Shown here one piece after another: positions 1 through 7,475 of a stretch of 64,000 bases of DNA. The position numbers and the translations under genes were made by a program. The stretch is taken from contig JADJGQ010000001.1 in NCBI GenBank assembly GCA_016708025.1, forward strand, positions 620,001-684,000. Reading direction: 5' to 3'. This DNA is from a bacterium (GTDB lineage Bacteria; Zixibacteria; MSB-5A5; GN15; FEB-12). How positions within the stretch are numbered: the first letter of the stretch is position 1; each line of letters opens with the position of its first letter. The notes beneath the pieces are model-generated. The model was not told the DNA's origin. It made no database searches and worked only from the letters and a program-made list of their open reading frames with translations.

Positions 1-2
1 AA

Positions 3-251
3 GCGATGGAGATGGTGGAGAGCGGCGCCTCCGGGATCATCAACGCAATGCCCTTCAATTGTATGCCGGGGACAGTGGTTAGTTCGTTGTCGCGAACTGT
101 TGCCGAGGATCTCGGCAAAGTCCCGTGGCTGAATATAAGTTATGAGGGGTTACGAGATTCCGGCGAGGAGACGCGGCTGGAGGCATTCGCCGAGCAGGTC
201 CGCTCATTTTCGGTTGGACTATCTGTACCGGAGGTCAGACCGGTTAAGTGA
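3..251 (+). CDS. C-terminal end of an acyl-CoA dehydratase activase-related protein (partial)
   Basis: Only the last 82 codons are present; the frame is open to the left edge, so the gene starts outside the window. The fragment contains a GIINAMPFNCMPGT-like stretch followed by a proline-tryptophan-leucine and ISYEG segment. I recognise this as the end of the large proteins related to the 2-hydroxyglutaryl-CoA dehydratase activator (CoA-substrate-specific activase, DUF2229-type), in which the CMPGT cysteine lies near the C-terminus. The known relatives couple ATP hydrolysis to reduction of an Fe-S dehydratase component; that the present gene does so is inference. The family call rests on a short fragment. 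Confidence 0.6.
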   Translation, partial: AMEMVESGASGIINAMPFNCMPGTVVSSLSRTVAEDLGKVPWLNISYEGLRDSGEETRLEAFAEQVRSFSVGLSVPEVRPVK

Positions 252-287
252 GTCTTCTTATCCGTACCCGTCGCACCAGTTTACCGA

Positions 288-317
288 TTGATTTTCCGGC
301 CGGTTCCAGCATATATT
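288..317 (+). promoter_or_regulatory. sigma-70-like promoter for trxA
   Basis: TTGATT (288-293), an 18-nt spacer and TATATT (312-317). It lies in the otherwise empty 175-nt gap before trxA and would give a leader of about 105 nt. The boxes are seen; activity is inferred. Confidence 0.45.
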
Positions 318-426
318 TACCGCGCAGTCGGTTCCGGTCAGGTTTCTGGTGCGGAACTGTTTGGTGTTCCAGTTGTTTGAAAGGCAGCAATAATTCAGCC
401 CCCGAGTGGGAATTGGAGGATAATTG

Positions 427-756
427 ATGAGCAAACCGATGGATATCACCGACGCCACTTTCGAGAATGAAGTTCTCCAGGCAGATCGTCCGGTAGTCGT
501 TGATTTTTGGGCGACCTGGTGCGGCCCCTGCAAAATGATCGCCCCGATCCTTGAAGAGGTCGCTGGCGAAATGGGTGACCGGATAAAGGTTACTAAACTG
601 GATGTTGACTCTAACAGCAAGACGGCTGGAAAATACAATATCATGTCGATCCCGTCGCTGCTGTTCTTCCGCAATGGTCAAGTGGTCGACCAGGTTATTG
701 GAGCCATCCCGAAAGCACAACTGGTGGCCCGTCTCGAGAAGGTGCTTGCCAAGTAA
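427..756 (+). CDS. trxA: thioredoxin
   Basis: A 109-residue thioredoxin, the usual length for the family. It has the active site WCGPC (Cys32 and Cys35), the preceding VVDFWAT strand, the cis-proline segment SIPSLLFF and the glycine turn near the C-terminus. It has no signal peptide, so it acts in the cytoplasm as a general protein-disulfide reductase. ATG 427 is chosen because GGAGGA (415-420) lies 6 nt upstream; a TTG directly before it (424) is closer to the Shine-Dalgarno than usual. The gene has its own promoter and a strong terminator. In other bacteria CcdA-type membrane carriers take electrons from cytoplasmic thioredoxin, and a ccdA gene lies 2.5 kb downstream. Confidence 0.96.
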   Translation: MSKPMDITDATFENEVLQADRPVVVDFWATWCGPCKMIAPILEEVAGEMGDRIKVTKLDVDSNSKTAGKYNIMSIPSLLFFRNGQVVDQVIGAIPKAQLVARLEKVLAK

Positions 757-788
757 GCAAACAGCCTTTCCGAAAGTCCGGACATATT

Positions 789-825
789 CGACAGCACAGG
801 GAGTTTCGCCTGTGCTGTCGTTTTT
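789..825 (+). terminator. Rho-independent terminator after trxA
   Basis: A perfect 12-bp stem, CGACAGCACAGG (789-800) with its complement (809-820), an 8-nt loop, then TTTTT. Confidence 0.92.
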
Positions 826-920
826 GAGGCTGATACAAATGGGGAAGAGGGCGACCGTTCTCCACACGTGGAGTTTGACACCGGCAGTCAACGAAAACGC
901 TATTTACCGGGTACAACCTT

Positions 921-1100
921 ATGGATTGGATTGACATCGTCTTACTGGCGCTTTTTGCCCTGTTCTACATCTTCCTGACCAGGAAGATCTTACCTCGAAT
1001 GGGCGTGCCTACCTGAATGCCGACTCGGTGTTCTCTTCCGGAGGAAGAGCAGTCGGTGAAGCCCGCCAAAGCCGATCGTCGACCAGACGAGCAATCTTAA
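921..1100 (+). CDS. putative small membrane selenoprotein (TGA 1014-1016 read as Sec)
   Basis: ATG 921 opens a 31-codon frame encoding one hydrophobic helix (about residues 5-20) followed by TRKILPRMGVPT, ending at TGA 1014-1016. The same frame continues for 27 codons to TAA 1098-1100. If TGA is selenocysteine, the 59-residue product has an N-terminal membrane anchor, a Sec at residue 32, a Cys at residue 37 (U-x4-C) and a short charged tail. Directly after the TGA is a two-part hairpin with the layout of bacterial SECIS elements (separate entry). No clear Shine-Dalgarno is visible; TTGACA (875-880) could be a -35 box. Neighbouring trxA and ccdA fit a redox theme. I do not recognise the family by name. 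The alternative is a plain 31-residue membrane peptide. No Sec machinery is in the window to confirm the reading. Confidence 0.5.
1020..1056 (+). promoter_or_regulatory. SECIS-like hairpin immediately downstream of an in-frame TGA
   Basis: The lower stem pairs CCGACT (1020-1025) with AGTCGG (1051-1056). The upper 7-bp stem pairs CTCTTCC (1033-1039) with GGAAGAG (1043-1049). The apical loop is GGA (1040-1042), and it starts 23 nt after the TGA. Bacterial SECIS elements lie just 3' of the Sec codon, with a short G-containing apical loop about 16-37 nt away, so the geometry fits. There is no T-run, which argues against a terminator. Confidence 0.5.
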
Positions 1101-1127
1101 GTCGCCAAGACCGTTACGGTTAGGGCG

Positions 1128-1158
1128 TTAACCCGATTGGCTTTCCAGCCGATACAGT
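1128..1158 (+). promoter_or_regulatory. possible promoter of the rhomboid gene (TTAAC...GCCGATACAG)
   Basis: TTAAC (1128-1132), 15 nt, then GCCGATACAG (1148-1157). The second box is identical to one upstream of the gene at 48742 and resembles the sigma-28 -10 element; TACAGT within it could also serve as a sigma-70 -10. A transcript would have little or no leader. The sigma factor is uncertain. Confidence 0.35.
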
Positions 1159-1165
1159 AGTTAAT

Positions 1166-2023
1166 ATGAGATCGACCTACTCCGACGGCTCAATGGGAAG
1201 AGTTAGCATTGGTCCCGGCATTCCAAGCCCCGTGATCAAGATATTGTTGCTGGTCACCACCGGCATTTACTTTCTGCAGTTGTTGATTCCACAACTGACC
1301 GGCTACCTGGCGTTCACGCCGCTAGTCACATTTCAGAGCTTCCCTCTCTATCTGTACCAGATAGTGACCTACATGTTTCTCCATGGTGGGTTCTTCCACC
1401 TGCTGTTTAATATGTTGATGCTCTGGATGTTCGGTACGGAGATCGAGCGAGCCTGGGGCTCCCGGTCATTCTTCCGTTTCTACCTGATCGGCGGCATCTG
1501 TGGTGCGCTCTTGACTCTTGGAGTTTTTCTGGCTACTGGCGGATCGGCCATGCTTGGCGCAACCGGTGGACCGGTGGTAGGTGCCTCCGGCGCGATCTAC
1601 GCGATCCTGATCGCCTATTGGCTGATGTTCCCTGATAGAATTCTCTACCTCTATTTCTTTTTCCCAGTGCCGGTGAAGTTTGCGGTTCCGATCATGATGT
1701 TGATCGGATTTTTCGCCGGAGGAGCAAATGGCGGCACAGCTCATATGGCTCATCTGGGCGGAGCGCTCTTCGGTTTGGCCCACCTGAAGCTGGACTGGCG
1801 CTGGTTGGCGATCGGCCGAAAGCTAAAGAACTTGCGTTATAAACGTCAGGAAGCTAAACTGCACAAACGGCGGCAGGAAGCCGAAGATATAATGAGAAAG
1901 GTTGATGCCATTCTCGATAAGATCAATGAGGTCGGAATGGAAAATCTGACCAAAGCTGAACGCAAGTTTCTCGAAGACGCTTCTTCGCAGTTGTCCAAAC
2001 AGAAACAGCACCGCGAAAGATAG
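1166..2023 (+). CDS. rhomboid family intramembrane serine protease
   Basis: A 285-residue polytopic membrane protein with the rhomboid signature set: H78-x3-N82 in HGGFFHLLFN, catalytic Ser141 in GASG, and His196 in the HMAHLGG helix. These form the Ser-His dyad that cleaves transmembrane substrates within the bilayer. After the membrane domain (about residues 25-210) comes a basic, coiled-coil-like cytoplasmic tail ending in a KAERKFLEDAS segment, common in FCB-type rhomboids. The substrate is unknown. No Shine-Dalgarno precedes ATG 1166; a GCCGATACAG box lies 8 nt upstream. It is followed after 8 nt by a receiver-like gene, so the two are probably co-transcribed. Confidence 0.93.
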   Translation: MRSTYSDGSMGRVSIGPGIPSPVIKILLLVTTGIYFLQLLIPQLTGYLAFTPLVTFQSFPLYLYQIVTYMFLHGGFFHLLFNMLMLWMFGTEIERAWGSRSFFRFYLIGGICGALLTLGVFLATGGSAMLGATGGPVVGASGAIYAILIAYWLMFPDRILYLYFFFPVPVKFAVPIMMLIGFFAGGANGGTAHMAHLGGALFGLAHLKLDWRWLAIGRKLKNLRYKRQEAKLHKRRQEAEDIMRKVDAILDKINEVGMENLTKAERKFLEDASSQLSKQKQHRER

Positions 2024-2031
2024 GCGACCCT

Positions 2032-3258
2032 ATGCGCAAACGAGTCCTCGTCGCAGAAGCTTCCGATACGAACCGCCGGGTTGCCGAAACCCTGTTGCGC
2101 CAGAATGGCTTCGAAGTCATTTCTGTGGCGGCGGTCGACAAGGCTCGCGAAGTATTGCAATTTTCTCGCCCCGATCTCCTGATCATCGGCGGCGACCTCA
2201 TGACTTCCAATAATCAGCCGTTCTACGATGAGGTAACCGCGAATCCCAAGCTGGCCACCATTCCGTTGATGATATTCGAACCGCTGACTCCGGTGGATCT
2301 CCCATTTCCGCCCGAGGTTGTCATACATTTGCCGTTCGAGCCGCTCGAATTCGTCCAGCGAGTGACCACGTTCACCGGAATGGCCAATGGACCGGCGTCG
2401 CCGAATCCGCTGAGCGGACTGGCCGGTGATGACGCTTTTCTTGATGCAGCCCTTGGATTGGATCGGATCGATGTAACCAATTCTGAGGTGATGGATCGCA
2501 CTACACTCGCCAACGGGACCACTCAGGTCAAAGTAACGACCGACAAGTTGGTCGGGTTTGACCATGTCGAGGAAGAGAAGCATTCTGATTCTGCCCGTGT
2601 CGAATCGGTCATGATCCGTGACGACAAGACCGGACAGATCAAGCAGCCGGCGCCGACTCCGACGACGTCCAACAAACTTGAGATCATGAAGGATCAGTAT
2701 GGTCTGGTCGATCCGGCCAGTTTCCAGCCCGATCCTGCCACCCAGCAGCACGACTACGATTGGTTTATTAATTCGATGCGTGAGGAGATAGGTGGCGCTC
2801 CCAAACCGCTGGCTCCGCAACCGCCTTCTGTAGCCGTGAATGAGTCGGGTCAATTGCGAATCCAGGCTCGGCCACTCCCGAATGAGGATATTCGTGCAGC
2901 AGACACCACAGCCGCAGGAAGAATGCCTTCAACCAGCGGTGTGGGGAGTCGCCCGAAGACGGCCGGTGTCGAGAAATTCATCGATGAGTTCAAGAAGGAG
3001 ATCGAGCGGATCCGATCGAATGAGCCGGACTCGATCTTTGTCGAAGAACAGAAACAGTCTGTAGATCAAGACTCACTGGCCTGGGAAGAGTCACTCGAAA
3101 AAGTCACCCCCCAGCAAGTTGAGCTGTTCACCCGTCAGTTTGCCGCGGAACTTGCTGAGAAGATCGCCGAGAAGATCGTCGGCAAGATCGACCCGGACAA
3201 GCTGTTACAACTGATCAAGGCTGAGATTCTCGCTCATCACCAGGCGAAAAAACAATAG
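2032..3258 (+). CDS. degenerate response-regulator-like protein with long linker and helical C-terminus
   Basis: This 408-residue protein starts with a CheY-like receiver fold (residues 4-120), but the phospho-acceptor position is glycine (Gly53 in LLIIGGDL) and the acidic pair is reduced to Glu9. It should therefore not be phosphorylated in the usual way. Residues about 130-345 are polar, rich in Pro, Thr, Ser and Gln, and probably disordered. The last 60 residues form an amphipathic helical segment with an AEKIAEKIVGKIDPDKL repeat pattern. No DNA-binding or enzyme domain is visible. Pseudo-receivers usually act as protein-interaction modules, so an adaptor role is possible. It lies 8 nt after the rhomboid gene. 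Confidence 0.7.
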   Translation: MRKRVLVAEASDTNRRVAETLLRQNGFEVISVAAVDKAREVLQFSRPDLLIIGGDLMTSNNQPFYDEVTANPKLATIPLMIFEPLTPVDLPFPPEVVIHLPFEPLEFVQRVTTFTGMANGPASPNPLSGLAGDDAFLDAALGLDRIDVTNSEVMDRTTLANGTTQVKVTTDKLVGFDHVEEEKHSDSARVESVMIRDDKTGQIKQPAPTPTTSNKLEIMKDQYGLVDPASFQPDPATQQHDYDWFINSMREEIGGAPKPLAPQPPSVAVNESGQLRIQARPLPNEDIRAADTTAAGRMPSTSGVGSRPKTAGVEKFIDEFKKEIERIRSNEPDSIFVEEQKQSVDQDSLAWEESLEKVTPQQVELFTRQFAAELAEKIAEKIVGKIDPDKLLQLIKAEILAHHQAKKQ

Positions 3259-3304
3259 ATCGCTCGACTGAATCGTCGCTCACCATAGGAAGGGAGAGAC
3301 CACT

Positions 3305-4045
3305 TTGCAAGGTTCCGCCACCGTTGAGATCCCAACCGCCATTCTTGCCGGATTGCTGTCATTCCTGTCCCCCTGCGTACTACCGCTGATTCCAGGATAC
3401 CTGTCATTCATTTCAGGTGTCTCAATCGAGGATCTGACTTCACGTGAGAAGGCTGGCGCGCATTATCGGAAATTGGTACTCAATACAGTCCTCTTTGTGG
3501 TCGGTTTCTCTTTGGTCTTCATCTTTTTTGGTGCGATTGCCCCACAAGTCGGCAATATCTTCAAATACAAAGATATCTTCAGCAAAGTGGCCGGGGTGGT
3601 CATCTTCATCTTTGGCCTCCATGTTGCGGGGGTATTCCGTATCGGCTTCCTCAACTATGAGAAGCGCTTCCACGCCGGGCAGAAGAAATTCGGCGTCGTT
3701 GGTTCTATCTTGATCGGTATGGCCTTTGCCTTTGGCTGGACTCCATGCATCGGTCCGATCCTTGCGGCTATTCTGACACTGGCTACACAACAAGAGAATG
3801 TATCGCAGGGCGTTATTCTGTTGGCTTTCTATTCTGCCGGACTCGGCATTCCATTCATATTGACTGCTGTTTTGTTCAACTACCTGATCGGCGCATTCGG
3901 CTTCATAAAACGTCATTTCCGAGCGGTGGAGATCATCTCCGGGTCGTTGCTGATGCTGGTCGGCGTTATGATCTTCTTTGACCTGTTGCAGCGACTGTCT
4001 ATCTACCTGATGGATTGGTTTCCGGCGCTGCAGGAGATCGGCTAA
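3305..4045 (+). CDS. ccdA: cytochrome c biogenesis protein, thiol-disulfide carrier of the CcdA/DsbD family
   Basis: A 246-residue protein with six predicted membrane helices. It has the two cysteines that carry reducing equivalents across the membrane: Cys24 in the SPCVLPLIPGYLSF motif of helix 1 and Cys148 in GWTPCIGP of helix 4. Family members take electrons from cytoplasmic thioredoxin and pass them to extracytoplasmic thiol proteins for cytochrome c maturation or disulfide reduction. The start is TTG 3305, supported by a GGAAGGGAGAGA ribosome site 5-6 nt upstream. It is alone here, without resA or ccs genes. Confidence 0.92.
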   Translation: MQGSATVEIPTAILAGLLSFLSPCVLPLIPGYLSFISGVSIEDLTSREKAGAHYRKLVLNTVLFVVGFSLVFIFFGAIAPQVGNIFKYKDIFSKVAGVVIFIFGLHVAGVFRIGFLNYEKRFHAGQKKFGVVGSILIGMAFAFGWTPCIGPILAAILTLATQQENVSQGVILLAFYSAGLGIPFILTAVLFNYLIGAFGFIKRHFRAVEIISGSLLMLVGVMIFFDLLQRLSIYLMDWFPALQEIG

Positions 4046-4071
4046 TTTTTCGCAAATCTCCCGGGCGTGGC

Positions 4072-4100
4072 TTGACTGCCATTTCGCCCGGACATATATT
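4072..4100 (+). promoter_or_regulatory. sigma-70 promoter for the DUF2064 gene
   Basis: TTGACT (4072-4077), a 17-nt spacer and TATATT (4095-4100). An ATG begins exactly 7 nt after the -10 box (4107) but opens only an 18-codon frame; the main start lies about 35 nt further on. Confidence 0.7.
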
Positions 4101-4141
4101 TCCGGCATGGAAACAGTCACCATTGTCGAGTGTGGATATAT

Positions 4142-4891
4142 ATGCCTGAAAAGAAGAAGATAGATTCCGTCGTTGCCATTTGCATCCAGGAGCCGACCGA
4201 AGAAGGGTCGTCGATGGATTTCGGCATCATCAAAGGTGATAATCTTCGCTTTCTCCATCAGGCTTTTATCACCGATACGATCACCAACGCCTTCGATGTC
4301 GGCAATGCCGACGTTCGGCTGTACCATGTCGATCAGACCGATCGCAAGCGCCTGATCAAAATCGTTACTGAATATCTGACCAATAAACTCGATGGGAAAC
4401 GCGCTGAGGCGCTCAAGAACCGTTTCACGGTCATAGAGCAGTCGGGCGGTGCCTGGGCCGAGCGAATGGATGCAGTCTTTCACGACTGTTTCGACCAGGG
4501 ATATAAGCATGTTCTTTTGCTGGGAAGTCGCACGCCGACCATCACCAGCAAAATGATGAAGACCGCGCTGAAGATGCTCAATGAATCCGATGCCGTCTTC
4601 GGACCGACGCCGGAAGGTCGCTACTATTCGCTTGGGATGTCCGGCAGCCTGCAGATACAATTGCGGGATTTTGACTGGAAGGCCCCAACCATCTATCATG
4701 ACGTCGCAAACGCCTTTACGTCGGCGCACCTCTCCTGGGCCGAACTTGAGATCTGGTATGCGGTCGAGAACCCGGATTATCTTGAGACGATGGCGCGCGA
4801 TATCAATCAGTTCCGCTTCGAAGGAGACGAGTTTACCGCCCGGGAGACCGAAGTGGTGATCGAGCGCATTCTCACCCGATTGGAGCCGTAA
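4142..4891 (+). CDS. DUF2064 / TIGR04282-type glycosyltransferase-like protein
   Basis: About 249 residues with the GT-A-like layout of the DUF2064 family: an N-terminal strand VVAICIQEP, a central GYKHVLLLGSRTPTI segment where active relatives have GxDxP, then a SDAVFGPTPEGRYYSLGM segment with the family's GP..GGYYLLG pattern. The family is called transferase-like from its fold; substrates are unknown. The usual aspartate after LLGS is replaced here (SRTP), so metal and nucleotide binding may be altered. ATG 4142 is preferred; an in-frame GTG at 4130 would add four residues. Its stop overlaps the next start by one base, so it is translationally coupled to the creatininase gene. Confidence 0.75.
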   Translation: MPEKKKIDSVVAICIQEPTEEGSSMDFGIIKGDNLRFLHQAFITDTITNAFDVGNADVRLYHVDQTDRKRLIKIVTEYLTNKLDGKRAEALKNRFTVIEQSGGAWAERMDAVFHDCFDQGYKHVLLLGSRTPTITSKMMKTALKMLNESDAVFGPTPEGRYYSLGMSGSLQIQLRDFDWKAPTIYHDVANAFTSAHLSWAELEIWYAVENPDYLETMARDINQFRFEGDEFTARETEVVIERILTRLEP

Positions 4892-5625
4892 TGGAACGGC
4901 ATCTGCAAAAACTCTCCTGGCTGACAGTCCGTCAGCTTGTCCCGTCACAAATTGATACCATCGTATTCCCGGCCGGGACGGTTGAGGGGCACGGTTCCTC
5001 TGCTATCGGCACTGATAATTTCATCCCGGAGATCATTGCCGATGGTATCGCCGAACGGATAAACGCGCTGGTTGCTCCAACGCTCAACTACGGCATCACC
5101 CGTTCGCTGATCCGCTATAACGGCGGTTCGACTATTGCCGAGGATAATTACCGGCGGTTCGTTCGAGACATCCTCGACTCGTATGCCGATTCAGGTTTCA
5201 AGAATATCATTCTGATGAACGGGCATGGCGGTAACAATAACGCGCTCAAGTCGGTCGCTTTCGAGTTTCACCATGAGCGAAAGTGCAATATCGCGGTGCT
5301 TCACTGGTGGGAGCTGTGCGGAAAGATGACGGAACAGTTCTTTGGTCATACCGGCGGTCATTCCGGGACCGATGAAACCGCGATGGTAATGTCAATTGAC
5401 CCGAAACTGGGCGGCAAAGAACAATACGATCCTGACCTCGCATGGTATTTTCGGCCCGGCGCGGATATCTACCCGGTTCCAGGTACGATTTTGCTCTACA
5501 AAGAGGGAGAGGGGTATCCTGAGTTCGACAATAAACGAATACAGGAGTACCGTCAGAAGGTGATTGAGACAGTCGGTGATTTTACCGAACTGGTCCTCTC
5601 CCGCTGGCGAAAGTGGGGAATGTAA
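4891..5625 (+). CDS. creatininase family amidohydrolase
   Basis: A 244-residue member of the creatininase/mycofactocin MftE fold family. The visible metal-site motifs are the EGHG loop (about residues 31-34, aligned with E-x-H-G), GTDNFIPE, the NGHGGNNNAL motif, and GGHSGTDETAMV with a conserved glutamate. Members are metal-dependent amidases acting on creatinine, formylated pterin or riboflavin intermediates, or peptides; nothing here fixes the substrate. It overlaps the preceding DUF2064 gene by one base, and that pair is the best clue to its role. A bidirectional terminator follows. Confidence 0.88.
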   Translation: MERHLQKLSWLTVRQLVPSQIDTIVFPAGTVEGHGSSAIGTDNFIPEIIADGIAERINALVAPTLNYGITRSLIRYNGGSTIAEDNYRRFVRDILDSYADSGFKNIILMNGHGGNNNALKSVAFEFHHERKCNIAVLHWWELCGKMTEQFFGHTGGHSGTDETAMVMSIDPKLGGKEQYDPDLAWYFRPGADIYPVPGTILLYKEGEGYPEFDNKRIQEYRQKVIETVGDFTELVLSRWRKWGM

Positions 5626-5633
5626 CAAATCAG

Positions 5634-5661
5634 AAGGGCCTCACCGGTGTGAGGCCCTTTT
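5634..5661. terminator. bidirectional Rho-independent terminator between convergent genes
   Basis: AAGGGCCTCAC (5634-5644), loop CGGT, then the perfect complement (5649-5659) running into Ts. The AA at the left end also gives a short T-run on the other strand, so it can serve the barrel gene arriving from the right. Confidence 0.85.
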
Positions 5662-5692
5662 CATTTCAGCTATCAATAATCTCAGAACAAAA

Positions 5693-6526
5693 TCAGAAGT
5701 GCTCTATATACGTCAACCGCAGCTCACGCGTGATGGTCGAGGCTTCGCGACGGTTCAACAGCAGGTCTTTGAGCATCACCTCGATCTGGAGATTCTGCGC
5801 AAACAACCACTTGATCGATGAATTCAGATATCCCCGCCCCTGGCCTGAGAAATTAGCGGGCGAGCCGTCCGGATAGGTTGAGCGGTCGTCATTCAACGCC
5901 AGATCGTACTCCAAAAGCAGGGCCAGGTTGTAATTGAAGGTCGCATCAAAACCGAAAAATCCATTCAGCGTTTTGTCTTCGTCTTTCTTCTTTTCCATTG
6001 AATAGTTGATCCCGGCATGCCATCCCGAGGTCCACTTGTAGAAATAGAACGAACGGCTGGCAACGGCATAAAATCCTCTCGACTTAAACTCATACCGTTG
6101 TAAGTCCTTATTCCAGCGGCCATCCCCCTGCGACGAGTACCCCACCACGATGCCGGGGAAATACTGCATCTCATCGATTATGCGGAACTTGAGATTGAAT
6201 TCAATGTCCGGGTTCCAGTTCGGCTCGTCGTTTGAGATCGCCCCTTCCGCGCCATAGGCGATACCCAGCGTCAGGCGATTAGACAGACCGATATTACACG
6301 TACCGAGCGCCCCACCACCTGAATAAACGCGGAGTCCAATATCAAAGTAGCTGCGCGGTAGAGTACCCGCAGTCGGCATATCAATGAGATCGCGTGGGGG
6401 AATATCGTACAGAGTCCCGCTGACATCGCGGGCCTGCTCGTTGTCTGCCGGGGGCTGTGCGATCGCCATATTCGCAGTAGCGAACGTGGTTACAATCAGG
6501 AGTATGGTGAAAAGTCGTCTGGTCAT
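5693..6526 (-). CDS. putative outer-membrane beta-barrel protein
   Basis: A 277-residue protein with a clear signal peptide (MTRRLF, then a hydrophobic run ending ATANMAIAQ). The mature part consists of alternating amphipathic strands rich in aromatic and glycine residues: YFDIGLRVYSGGG, LTLGIAYGAEG, FYAVASRSFYF, LNGFFGFDATFNYNLALLLEYD. It ends in a terminal phenylalanine, the usual C-terminal signature of barrels inserted by BamA. I do not recognise a specific family and give no function. Gene-wise it stands alone, with its own promoter and a shared terminator. Confidence 0.72.
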   Translation of the reverse strand: MTRRLFTILLIVTTFATANMAIAQPPADNEQARDVSGTLYDIPPRDLIDMPTAGTLPRSYFDIGLRVYSGGGALGTCNIGLSNRLTLGIAYGAEGAISNDEPNWNPDIEFNLKFRIIDEMQYFPGIVVGYSSQGDGRWNKDLQRYEFKSRGFYAVASRSFYFYKWTSGWHAGINYSMEKKKDEDKTLNGFFGFDATFNYNLALLLEYDLALNDDRSTYPDGSPANFSGQGRGYLNSSIKWLFAQNLQIEVMLKDLLLNRREASTITRELRLTYIEHF

Positions 6527-6564
6527 GCCTGGTTATCCTGCAGTAGCTGTTTTTTTACTACCAG

Positions 6565-6594
6565 TTATATGCCCGGGCTGGCGGAACAAGTCAA
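6565..6594 (-). promoter_or_regulatory. sigma-70 promoter for the outer-membrane barrel gene
   Basis: Read on the minus strand: TTGACT (6594-6589), a 17-18-nt spacer and CATATA/ATATAA (6571-6565). It gives a leader of about 35 nt before the ATG at 6526. Confidence 0.6.
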
Positions 6595-6632
6595 ATTAAA
6601 ACAGGCGAACCGGTTTGGCCGAAATCGCACAC

Positions 6633-7475
6633 TCACTCGTTCAGGCCGACCATTCGTAGAAAATGTTGCCGTATCATCTCGGTGACCGGCCCCGGCTCGA
6701 AGAAATGACGTTTCTTGTCGGCTATCTCCTGCACGGAGATCACCAGGCGGGTGGAACTTGAGATAAATACCTCATCGGCACTCACTAACTGCTTGACCGT
6801 CGCATCTTTCTCGACAAGACGGAGTTTCAGTTTCCGCGTCTGGCGCAACATAACTTCGCGCGTTGTCCCTTCAAGACAGCCGGCATTGACCGGGGGAGTA
6901 TAAACGATCCCTCGCTTTACCCAAAAGATATTGGCCGAGGAGACCTCCGCCACATACCCCCGCTCGTTGAGCATGATGGCATCGTCATACTTTTTCCGTT
7001 TGGCAATCTTCAGCGCGGCCGCATGAATGGCATAGGAGATCGTCTTAATCCGTCGGAAAACAGATTCTTCATCCACTCGAAATGGTGAGACGATCAACCG
7101 GGTTGGTCTGGTCGGCAGTTGATGGGGCCCGACCAGGATGATTACCTGCGGGTCGCTCGCTTTGCCGCGCCAGCGTGGTGAGTCACCGGCGGTGACCGTC
7201 AGGCGAAGTTGCTTGACTCTTGCGGGATACGCCTTCAAAGCCCGTTTCATCCAGGTCTCAATTTGAGTGCGGGAAGCCGGGAGTTGCAGGCCGATCACTT
7301 TGGCCCCGCGCTCAAGGCGATCGAGGTGCTCTTTGGCAAAGACTACTTGATCTTCGACTCCCAGAAATGTCTCAAAGAGCCCCTCGGCGTAGAGTAGAGA
7401 ATTGTCGAAGACAGAGATCTTAGCCTGGTCAGGCTTGAACAGTTTCCCATTTATCGAAGCTATCGGTGTAAACAT
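6633..7475 (-). CDS. pabC: aminodeoxychorismate lyase (class IV aminotransferase fold)
   Basis: A 280-residue PLP enzyme of fold type IV. Visible marks are LLYAEGLFET (residues 28-37), the PLP lysine Lys144 in RRIKTISYAIH, the NERGYVAEVSSANIFW glutamate region and the GCLEGTTREVML phosphate-binding turn. Class IV members include branched-chain transaminase, D-amino-acid transaminase and 4-amino-4-deoxychorismate lyase. The overlap with pabB (16 nt) points to the lyase that releases pyruvate to give p-aminobenzoate for folate. Confidence is high for the family and good for the specific role. Confidence 0.85.
   Translation of the reverse strand: MFTPIASINGKLFKPDQAKISVFDNSLLYAEGLFETFLGVEDQVVFAKEHLDRLERGAKVIGLQLPASRTQIETWMKRALKAYPARVKQLRLTVTAGDSPRWRGKASDPQVIILVGPHQLPTRPTRLIVSPFRVDEESVFRRIKTISYAIHAAALKIAKRKKYDDAIMLNERGYVAEVSSANIFWVKRGIVYTPPVNAGCLEGTTREVMLRQTRKLKLRLVEKDATVKQLVSADEVFISSSTRLVISVQEIADKKRHFFEPGPVTEMIRQHFLRMVGLNE

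Noticed and set aside
244..891. A 215-codon minus-strand open frame over trxA
   Set aside because: Antisense to a clear thioredoxin and crossing its terminator hairpin; no recognisable protein features.
1846..2853. A 335-codon minus-strand open frame over the rhomboid and receiver genes
   Set aside because: Arginine- and histidine-rich shadow translation opposite two supported genes.
3440..4948. A 502-codon minus-strand open frame across ccdA, the DUF2064 gene and the creatininase start
   Set aside because: It is antisense to three genes with strong family motifs, and its translation shows no domain or plausible composition; a codon-bias shadow.
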